From Phycisphaerales bacterium (lineage in GTDB: Bacteria; Planctomycetota; Phycisphaerae; SM23-33): DNA of 23,410 nucleotides. This document shows, in pieces, positions 6,814 through 11,839 of this stretch. Location: positions 6,033 through 29,442 of the forward strand of contig DNAS01000113.1 of assembly GCA_003485185.1 (NCBI GenBank). Reading direction: 5' to 3'. The first letter of the stretch is position 1; every line of letters starts with the position of its first letter. The position numbers and the translations under genes are program-made. A model generated the notes under the pieces. The model was given only the letters and a program-made list of their open reading frames with translations. It made no database searches and was not told the origin of the DNA.

Positions 6814-7968
6814 ATGGAACAGCCGTCTACCGCTACAAACAGTCAGAAGGACCTGCAACCCGGCTCCGGCGTGTTGGAAATCACCGACAAGGGGTACGGG
6901 TTCCTCCGCCAGGCGAAGAACGACTACCGCGCCACCCCGGGCGACGTGTTCGTCGGGAAGGATCACGTCCGCCACGCAGGCCTGCGGACCGGCCTGCACA
7001 TCGAGGGTCTGGTCGCCGCTCCCAACAAGCGCAAGGCGGGCCCAAAGCTCGAGGTCATCGAGAAGGTCAACGGGCGCCCGGCCGAAGAATACACGGACAT
7101 CGTGCCGTTCAACGAGATGACCGTGGTGGACCCGCATCCGCAACTGAAGCTCGAGACCCGCGGCGGACCGATCGAGATGCGCGTGCTGGACCTGGTCTGC
7201 CCCATCGGCAAGGGGCAGCGCGGGCTGATCGTCGCCTCGCCCCGATCCGGAAAGACGATCTTGCTCCAGCAGATCGCCAACGCGATCGCCGCCAACAACC
7301 CCGAGTGCTACCTGTTCATCCTGCTGGTGGACGAGCGCCCGGAGGAAGTCACCGACTTCCGTCGGAACTGCCCCAAGGCCGAGGTCGTCGCGTCCAACAA
7401 CGACCAGGAAATCGCCAACCACATCCGCATCTCCGAGTTCACCGTCGAGCGTGCCAAGCGCATGGCGGAGTTCGGGCAGGACGTGGTCATCCTGCTGGAC
7501 AGCCTCACCCGCATGGGGCGCGCGTACAACCGCTACATCGAGGGCTCGGGGCGCACCATGACCGGCGGCGTGGACATTCGCGCCCTGGAGACCCCCAAGC
7601 GCCTCTTCGGCGCCGCCCGCAAGGTCGAGCACGGCGGAAGCCTCACCATCCTCGCCACCGCGCTGATCGAAACCGGCAGCCGCATGGACGACCTGATCTT
7701 TGAAGAGTTCAAGGGCACCGGAAACATGGAAATCAAGCTCGACCGCAAACTCGCCGAGCGTCGCATCTGGCCGGCGATCAACATCCCCGCGTCCGGAACG
7801 CGGAAGGAAGAGCTGCTCGTCGAGCCCTGGCAACTGCCCAAGATGCACATGCTTCGCCGCTACCTCAGTTCGCTCAACGTCGACGAGGAGATGCCCATGC
7901 TCCTGAAGGCGCTGGAGCGGAACGCGAGCAACGAGGAGTTCCTCCGCCGGCTGGACGTCCGCGGCTGA
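6814..7968 (+). CDS. rho: Transcription termination factor Rho, short N-terminus
   Basis: Of 384 residues; E. coli Rho has 419. Rho is a ring-shaped RNA-dependent ATPase that ends transcription. Visible in order: cold-shock-type RNA-binding domain starting at GSGVLEITDKGYGFLR (17-32); Walker A ASPRSGKT (141-148, versus PPKAGKT in E. coli); LVDERPEEVTDF with the catalytic glutamate (171-182); Walker B VVILLDSLTRMGRAYN (224-239); Q-loop SGRTMTGGVD (245-254); the arginine-finger region ETGSRMDD (286-293). The N-terminal helix bundle of about 47 residues seen in E. coli is absent, and a TGA in frame at 6796-6798 shows it was not missed by a wrong start. An AAGGAT site lies about 10 nt before the ATG. 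Confidence 0.97.
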   Translation: MEQPSTATNSQKDLQPGSGVLEITDKGYGFLRQAKNDYRATPGDVFVGKDHVRHAGLRTGLHIEGLVAAPNKRKAGPKLEVIEKVNGRPAEEYTDIVPFNEMTVVDPHPQLKLETRGGPIEMRVLDLVCPIGKGQRGLIVASPRSGKTILLQQIANAIAANNPECYLFILLVDERPEEVTDFRRNCPKAEVVASNNDQEIANHIRISEFTVERAKRMAEFGQDVVILLDSLTRMGRAYNRYIEGSGRTMTGGVDIRALETPKRLFGAARKVEHGGSLTILATALIETGSRMDDLIFEEFKGTGNMEIKLDRKLAERRIWPAINIPASGTRKEELLVEPWQLPKMHMLRRYLSSLNVDEEMPMLLKALERNASNEEFLRRLDVRG

Positions 7969-8001
7969 CGCGACGGTTCCGGGCGGATTCGCAAAAAGAA
8001 A

Positions 8002-8037
8002 GCGGGCCGGTCCTTTCGGATCGGCCCGCCTTGTTTT
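8002..8037. terminator. Bidirectional intrinsic terminator between rho and the HU-family gene
   Basis: A 12-bp stem (8002-8013 with 8018-8029, one G-T pair at 8010/8021) closes a TTTC loop. On the plus strand it is followed by TTGTTTTT (8031 on, after one C); on the minus strand by CTTTCTTTTT. It can therefore end both the rho transcript and the convergent HU transcript. Confidence 0.9.
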
Positions 8038-8058
8038 TCGGCTCGTGCGCGGGGGAAA

Positions 8059-8346
8059 TTACTTCTTGCCCAGCACCGTGTCCTTCGCGGCCTTGGCGAT
8101 GCGGAACTTCAGCACCTTTTTCGCCGGAATCTTGATCGCTTCGCCGGTCTGCGGGTTGCGTCCCATGCGGGCCTTGCGGTTCATCAGGACCAGCTTGCCC
8201 AGTCCGGGGATCGTGAAGCCGTTCTTGGCTTCCTTGTAGGCCAGCGCGACCAGCGCCTCCACCAGGCAGACAACCTTCTTCTTCTGAAGCTCGCACGTCT
8301 CCGCCAGCTTCGCCATGATCTGCGACTTCGTCATTGCTTTGGCCAT
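8059..8346 (-). CDS. HU/IHF-family DNA-binding protein
   Basis: Of 95 residues. HU-type proteins bind and bend DNA non-specifically as dimers and organise the nucleoid. The family signature is clear at GRNPQTGEAIKIPAKKVLKFRIAKAAKD (about 62-89), preceded by the beta-arm base FTIPGLGKLVL; the basic C-terminus ends in GKK. The ATG at 8346 is selected by an AAGGAG site with 7-nt spacing; the frame extends 32 codons further upstream without such a site. The upstream sequence holds a small hairpin, a perfect 20-bp palindrome and a weak promoter. Whether it is a general HU or a specialised paralogue cannot be told from the sequence. Confidence 0.95.
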   Translation of the reverse strand: MAKAMTKSQIMAKLAETCELQKKKVVCLVEALVALAYKEAKNGFTIPGLGKLVLMNRKARMGRNPQTGEAIKIPAKKVLKFRIAKAAKDTVLGKK

Positions 8347-8353
8347 TCTTGCG

Positions 8354-8382
8354 CTCCTTCTGTTGCTTGACCTTCGGTCAAG
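8354..8382 (-). promoter_or_regulatory. HU ribosome binding site and adjacent leader hairpin
   Basis: AAGGAG (minus strand, 8359-8354) is 7 nt from the ATG at 8346. Just upstream, CTTGACC/GGTCAAG (8366-8372 and 8376-8382) form a perfect 7-bp hairpin with a 3-nt loop, which could shape ribosome access. Confidence 0.65.
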
Positions 8383-8446
8383 GCCGAACCCTGAACGGGG
8401 CTCTCGCGGCCTGTTGCACATCCCTGACGCGCCGCGCCCCAACGCC

Positions 8447-8466
8447 TTCGGGTCGCGCGACCCGAA
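8447..8466. promoter_or_regulatory. Perfect 20-bp palindrome upstream of the HU gene
   Basis: The half-site TTCGGGTCGC is followed directly by its exact reverse complement with no spacer. It lies about 100 nt before the HU start, just downstream of a weak candidate promoter on the minus strand. It may be an operator for a dimeric regulator, or a leader hairpin. The rest of 8347-8652 has no convincing gene. Confidence 0.6.
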
Positions 8467-8478
8467 CTTTCAATGCTT

Positions 8479-8508
8479 ATGTTGCACGAGCTGACGGCGT
8501 CTCGTCAA
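8479..8508 (-). promoter_or_regulatory. Weak candidate promoter of the HU gene
   Basis: TTGACG (8508-8503, 5 of 6) is followed after 18 nt by CAACAT (8484-8479, 3 of 6); a CATAAG overlapping it is an alternative -10 with longer spacing. The -35 is good, the -10 is poor. Confidence 0.3.
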
Positions 8509-8599
8509 GCCCCTGCGCAAAGAAAATCCGCATAAAACGCGGCCGAACGGCACTTGCCCAGACCGGCGCTTTTCCCCGACCGACAATGCCATCCGGCGC

Positions 8600-8627
8600 T
8601 TGTGCCCGCGCGACGATTCGGTATCAT
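8600..8627 (+). promoter_or_regulatory. Candidate promoter of tRNA-Ser
   Basis: TATCAT (8622-8627, 5 of 6) lies 25 nt before the tRNA 5' end, with TTGTGC (8600-8605, 3 of 6) 16 nt upstream. The position fits a short leader before tRNA processing. Confidence 0.45.
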
Positions 8628-8652
8628 ATCTTTCCCTTAGATGCTGTACGCC

Positions 8653-8739
8653 GGAGAGGTGCCGGAGCGGCCGATCGGGCGGCATTGGAAATGCCGTGTG
8701 CCCTTACGGGTACCGCGGGTTCGAATCCCGCCCTCTCCG
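8653..8739 (+). tRNA. tRNA-Ser (anticodon GGA)
   Basis: An 87-nt class II tRNA. Acceptor GGAGAGG (8653-8659) pairs with CCTCTCC (8732-8738), discriminator G at 8739. The anticodon stem CGGCA/TGCCG encloses the loop TTGGAAA, so the anticodon is GGA (reads UCC/UCU). The long variable arm typical of serine tRNAs follows, then the T arm with GGGTTCGAATCCC. No CCA is encoded, so it must be added by CCA transferase. A degenerate partial copy of this gene lies about 85 nt downstream. Confidence 0.95.
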
Positions 8740-8762
8740 TTTGCTGCAAAGACGCGAATGGG

Positions 8763-8935
8763 CCAAATTCCCCAAATGCCCAATACTCGTGTCCTACGCC
8801 CAGCGGAACGAGAACCCGCCCGGGCCGGAGCGAAGCGACGGCACGGACCGCGGGTTCGACGCCCCTGCCCCAAGGGCGGGGCGCCGCGAGGCGAATTCCG
8901 CCCTCTCCGTTAGTCCATTTGGGATTTTGGATTGG
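8763..8935. repeat. Possible inverted-repeat-bounded element downstream of tRNA-Ser
   Basis: CCAAATTCCCCAAATG (8763-8778) and CCATTTGGGATTTTGG (8915-8930) are imperfect reverse complements and bracket about 135 nt containing the degenerate tRNA copy. No coding capacity is supported inside. A further hairpin (8934-8956, 10-bp stem with one G-T pair, loop ATG) follows directly. The form is like a small non-autonomous element, but no target-site duplication or second copy is visible. The stretch 8740-9048 contains no gene that I can support. Confidence 0.45.
8824..8911 (+). pseudogene. Degenerate partial tRNA-Ser copy interrupted by a hairpin
   Basis: GCCGGAGCG (8824-8832) equals 8661-8669 of the tRNA; ACCGCGGGTTCGA (8847-8859) equals 8712-8724; and 8892-8911 matches the tRNA 3' end 8722-8741 at 19 of 20 positions. 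The anticodon and variable arms are missing. A 24-nt hairpin (8860-8883, CGCCCC...GGGGCG) splits the T loop, and CCGCGAGGCGA after it resembles the CCGCGGGTTCGA before it, like an imperfect duplication. It cannot fold as a functional tRNA. It could be an integration scar (att-like) or a tRNA-derived repeat. Confidence 0.55.
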
Positions 8936-9005
8936 CGACGGGCATGGCCTGTCGCCTTTGCATGTCTGCGACACGCAATCCACCCGCAGGCGAAGGGCGG
9001 ATTAA

Positions 9006-9033
9006 AAATCTCAGATCTCAAATCTCAGATTTC
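9006..9033. repeat. 14-bp tandem repeat, AT-rich
   Basis: Two adjacent units, AAATCTCAGATCTC and AAATCTCAGATTTC, differ at one base and also carry internal inverted symmetry (AAATCT...AGATTT). On the minus strand the repeat lies about 15 nt after the DUF1854 stop and runs into TTTTT, so it may help end that transcript. Confidence 0.65.
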
Positions 9034-9048
9034 AGACGGAGGGGGCAA

Positions 9049-9552
9049 TCAGAAGTATTGCTGGAGATGTTTCCGGCTGGCGGGGTCCAAGGCGTCCAGG
9101 TCGGACAATTCGTAGCTGTTTCCGTCCGCGTCGCGGAGCAGCGCCCGGCGGTCGGACAGCACTCGCACGTCGTCCCGGCTGCGAATCTGGAAGGTGACGG
9201 TTCCACGGTCGGTCTCGGCCGTCACGTTCGTCACCCCGAACTCGTGCTTGAATTCCACCACCCGCGTGATGACGGGATTGAACACCTTGCCCTGGAGTTC
9301 CTCGTCGAGGATCTTCCGGCTGGCGGGGTCGAGTTCGTCCAGGCTGCGAAGGAGGACCAGCTCCTTTCCGTCGGCGTTGCGGAGGGAGACGTACTGGTCG
9401 GGCATGGACCAGGGGAAGCATCGCGCCGCGCCGGCGTCCACGACGGGCGCCTCGCTGCCGGGCAGGTGGACGACGAGCTGCCCGGCGGGGTTGCGTTCGA
9501 GACGGACGAGCCCGGGGGCTTCCGGCTCGGATTTCCGTTGGACATCTTTCAT
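9049..9552 (-). CDS. DUF1854-family protein
   Basis: Of 167 residues, no signal peptide or membrane segment. It matches the DUF1854 pattern as I know it: CFPWSMPDQYVSLRNADGKEL (about 45-65), LDELDPASRKILDEEL, FNPVITRVVEFKHEFGVTNVTAETDRGTVTFQIRSRDDVRVL, then a DADGNSYELSDLDALDPASRKHL ending. The domain is uncharacterised; it occurs next to or fused to ABC transporters and in cyanophycin-related loci. Neither is visible here. Two internal LDPASRK motifs (about residues 74-80 and 155-161) suggest a duplicated structural unit. No clear ribosome site precedes the ATG at 9552. A strong hairpin (9564-9595) lies between leuB and this gene, so it may be transcribed separately or by read-through. Confidence 0.8.
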   Translation of the reverse strand: MKDVQRKSEPEAPGLVRLERNPAGQLVVHLPGSEAPVVDAGAARCFPWSMPDQYVSLRNADGKELVLLRSLDELDPASRKILDEELQGKVFNPVITRVVEFKHEFGVTNVTAETDRGTVTFQIRSRDDVRVLSDRRALLRDADGNSYELSDLDALDPASRKHLQQYF

Positions 9553-9563
9553 GCGGTATATGA

Positions 9564-9595
9564 TAAGGGCTGGCCGCCCGCGCGGCCAGCCCTTA
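9564..9595. terminator. Strong hairpin after leuB (terminator-like, no U tract)
   Basis: A perfect 14-bp stem (9564-9577 with 9582-9595) closes a 4-nt loop. It sits 31 nt after the leuB stop. The minus-strand continuation is ATCATATACC, without a T run, so it may be a processing or stability hairpin, or a terminator that does not depend on a U tract. Confidence 0.6.
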
Positions 9596-9626
9596 GGGAA
9601 TTACTGTCCTTGAATGAGACAGACGA

Positions 9627-10742
9627 TCAGCCTTTCCGGACGGCTTCGACCACCCAGTCGCCGATGTTCATCGTGGTTCCGCCCATTTTCCCGGCCGACT
9701 GGCTGGGCATGCGCGGCGTGGTGGCGAGGATCGCCTTCTCCACGCGCTCGCCCGCCTCGACGAGCTTGGCGTTTCCGGTATTGCTTCCGGTCTCGCTGAG
9801 CAGCATCGCCAGCGCGCCGATGGCGGCAATGGGGTTGATGACGTTCTTGCCGGTGTATTTCGGCGCCGAGCCGCCGATCGGCTCGAACATGCTCACGCCC
9901 TTGGGGTTGATGTTCCCGCCCGCGGCCACGCCCATCCCGCCCTGGATCATCGCGCCCAGGTCGGTGATGATGTCGCCGAAGATGTTGTCCGTCACGATCA
10001 CGTCGTAGAATTCGGGATTCTTGACGAACCACATGCAGCAGGCGTCCACGTGGTTGTAATCGGTCTTGATGTCGGGATATTCCTTGGCCACCTGGTGGAA
10101 CGCGTTGACCCAGGTCTGCCCGACGTAGGTCAGCACGTTGCACTTGTGGACGAGGGTGAGCATCTTGCCCTTGGGGTTGTTGCGCTTGCGGCAGAGTTCG
10201 AAGGCGTAGCGGATGGCCCGCTCGGCCCCGAACCGCGTGGTGCAATTGACCTGCGTGGAGACTTCCTGCGGCGTGCCTTTGTACTGTACCCCGCCCATTC
10301 CGGTGTAGATACCCTCTGTGTTCTCGCGGACGACGACGAAGTCCACTTCCTTCGGGCCCTTGTCCTTCAGCGGGCAGGGAACGTTCGGGTAGAGCTTCAC
10401 CGGCCGGAGGTTGATGTACTGGTCCATCGCGAACCGCAGGCGGAGCAGCAGGCCCTTTTCCAGGATGCCCGGCGCCACGTCAGGATGCCCGACGGCGCCG
10501 AGGTAGATGGCGTCGAAGGTCTTCAGTTCGTCGATCTCGGCCTGGCTGATAATCTCGATGCTGGCTTCCTTCGGGTCGCCCCCGCGAGCCAGATACCGGT
10601 CGCCGCTGACGTTGAAGTCCTTGGTTTCGTACTCGAAGCCGACCTTTTTAGCCACGGCCTGGAGGACTTTCAGTCCCTCGCGGACCACTTCGGGTCCGGT
10701 GCCGTCGCCGCCGATTACCGCGATTCTGATCTTTTTCGACAT
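9627..10742 (-). CDS. leuB: 3-isopropylmalate dehydrogenase-type decarboxylating dehydrogenase (LeuB-like)
   Basis: Of 371 residues. The family oxidises and decarboxylates 2-hydroxy acids with NAD(P); LeuB acts in leucine synthesis. Visible: N-terminal IAVIGGDGTGPEVV (7-20); DQYINLRPVKLYP (107-119); VVRENTEGIYTGMGG with R139 and Y146; K200 in VHKCNV; metal ligands D233 (YNHVDA), D252, D257 and D261 (TDNIFGDIITD); and FEPIGGSAPKYTGKNVINPIA (287-307), the cofactor loop. The GHPDVAPGILEKGLLLRLRF segment favours LeuB or tartrate dehydrogenase over isocitrate dehydrogenase. The ATG at 10742 has an AAAGG site; further upstream codons in frame lack one. The pathway is not confirmed, since leuACD are absent here. 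Confidence 0.85.
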   Translation of the reverse strand: MSKKIRIAVIGGDGTGPEVVREGLKVLQAVAKKVGFEYETKDFNVSGDRYLARGGDPKEASIEIISQAEIDELKTFDAIYLGAVGHPDVAPGILEKGLLLRLRFAMDQYINLRPVKLYPNVPCPLKDKGPKEVDFVVVRENTEGIYTGMGGVQYKGTPQEVSTQVNCTTRFGAERAIRYAFELCRKRNNPKGKMLTLVHKCNVLTYVGQTWVNAFHQVAKEYPDIKTDYNHVDACCMWFVKNPEFYDVIVTDNIFGDIITDLGAMIQGGMGVAAGGNINPKGVSMFEPIGGSAPKYTGKNVINPIAAIGALAMLLSETGSNTGNAKLVEAGERVEKAILATTPRMPSQSAGKMGGTTMNIGDWVVEAVRKG

Positions 10743-10798
10743 CAGTGCTTGCCTTTCCGCTAAGCCCATGGGCATTTCCGACGAAAAACGAGCGGGAT

Positions 10799-10827
10799 AG
10801 TGTATCGGCCCGGACCGGATCGGGCAA
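10799..10827 (-). promoter_or_regulatory. Candidate promoter of leuB
   Basis: TTGCCC (10827-10822) and TACACT (10804-10799) on the minus strand are 17 nt apart, each matching 4 of 6 consensus bases. The leader of about 50 nt contains the 10-bp palindrome GCCCATGGGC. This separates leuB from the upstream glycan-type genes. Confidence 0.45.
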
Positions 10828-10852
10828 GGGGGTTTGCGCCCCGGCCAGCCGG

Positions 10853-11794
10853 TCAGTCCGTTCGCGTTCCGCGCGCCCGGCGGAATTGCCCGTGGAGGAA
10901 TTCGAACATCTGGGCGGCGTAGCCCTGCACGTCGCGGACGTGGAAGATGCGGCGCAAGGGAACGCCCCCGGTCTCGCGGAGTTGCCAGCGGACCGTGCCG
11001 CTCTCGTCCAGCTCGATGTCCACGGGGAGCATTTCCCAGGCGTCCGGCCGGTCGGGCGACGGCGGGCGATGCCCCAGCAGCCTGGCCGCCTCGAGGAAAC
11101 TCGCCGTCGACCACAGGTGCCGCGGCTCGGGCGAATCGGGCGGGATTCCCTCGGAATCGAAGAATTCCCGCACGGCCGGCGGCGCGTCGCGCAGCAGTTC
11201 GTTCTGAGGCAGGCGCCAGTACGTGACGTAGCCGTTGAACGGCGCGCGGCCCTTCGACGGGTTGCAGGGGAACCAGTCGATGGGCAAGTCGGACGTCATG
11301 ATGCGCCGCCACGACGGGGAATCCAGATTCGTGTTCCAGTCTTTCGGTCCGACGACGCCCGACGAGTCGCCCGCGTTGACCATGACCCGCGCGATCTTTG
11401 CCTTCAGCAGCGCCGGGTCGCGGTTGTAGGCCGCCGCCAGGTCGCGCAGCGAGCCGACGATGGTCACCACCATCCCGCCGTCCGCGCAGGAATCCAGGGC
11501 CGAGAGAATCATCTCGACGCCGCCCTGATCCTCGGCCGGCTGGTCCTCGCCGGTGTCCGTCGGCGAGCGCAGGGGCTGCTTGAGCCCCGCCGCCGACGGG
11601 ATTCTCCCCGTCCGCCCGAACAGCTCCGCCGCCTTGGCGACCGTCGCCAAGCCCGGCACGCCGCGCTCCACGGTGTGGTCGATGACCACGCCCGCAATGG
11701 GGATCTCCCGCAGCGCGCAGACGGCCACCAGGTCAAAATGGTCGTCCGGGTCGCCGGGCGGATTGAACAGGTCGGTCACGTGCAGGATCGGCAT
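10853..11794 (-). CDS. Nucleoside-hydrolase-like protein
   Basis: Of 313 residues, close to the usual length of inosine-uridine-type nucleoside hydrolases, which split the N-glycosidic bond of nucleosides with a bound calcium. The N-terminal aspartate cluster is present but altered: the region reads LHVTDLFNPPGDPDDHFDLV where the classical sequence is DTDPGxDDA. Other visible family features are VVTIVGSLRDLAAA (about 108-121), and VMVNAGDSSG followed by DWNTNLDSPSWRRIM and DLPIDWFPCN, which occupy the place of MGG, EFN and the D-P-x-A block. No signal peptide is visible. It lies 45 nt after the CBM9/beta-lactamase lipoprotein and is probably in its operon, so its substrate may be a glycoside rather than a nucleoside. 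Family moderately sure, substrate unknown. Confidence 0.68.
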   Translation of the reverse strand: MPILHVTDLFNPPGDPDDHFDLVAVCALREIPIAGVVIDHTVERGVPGLATVAKAAELFGRTGRIPSAAGLKQPLRSPTDTGEDQPAEDQGGVEMILSALDSCADGGMVVTIVGSLRDLAAAYNRDPALLKAKIARVMVNAGDSSGVVGPKDWNTNLDSPSWRRIMTSDLPIDWFPCNPSKGRAPFNGYVTYWRLPQNELLRDAPPAVREFFDSEGIPPDSPEPRHLWSTASFLEAARLLGHRPPSPDRPDAWEMLPVDIELDESGTVRWQLRETGGVPLRRIFHVRDVQGYAAQMFEFLHGQFRRARGTRTD

Positions 11795-11839
11795 GTCGGT
11801 CTCGCTGGTTTTCGCTGTCGCCCGTTCCCCTTCCCGCGA

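Noticed and set aside
8347..8442. N-terminal extension of the HU-family protein
   Set aside because: HU proteins start at the MAKAMTK position, where an AAGGAG site lies 7 nt upstream; the extension is basic and unstructured.
8600..9115. Small open frames across the tRNA-Ser region
   Set aside because: They translate the tRNA and its degenerate copy; RNA gene structure explains the sequence better.
10743..11312. N-terminal extension of the LeuB-like protein to 561 residues
   Set aside because: The extension overlaps the nucleoside-hydrolase-like gene in another frame; the family N-terminus MSKKIRIAVIGGDGTG starts at 10742 with a ribosome site.
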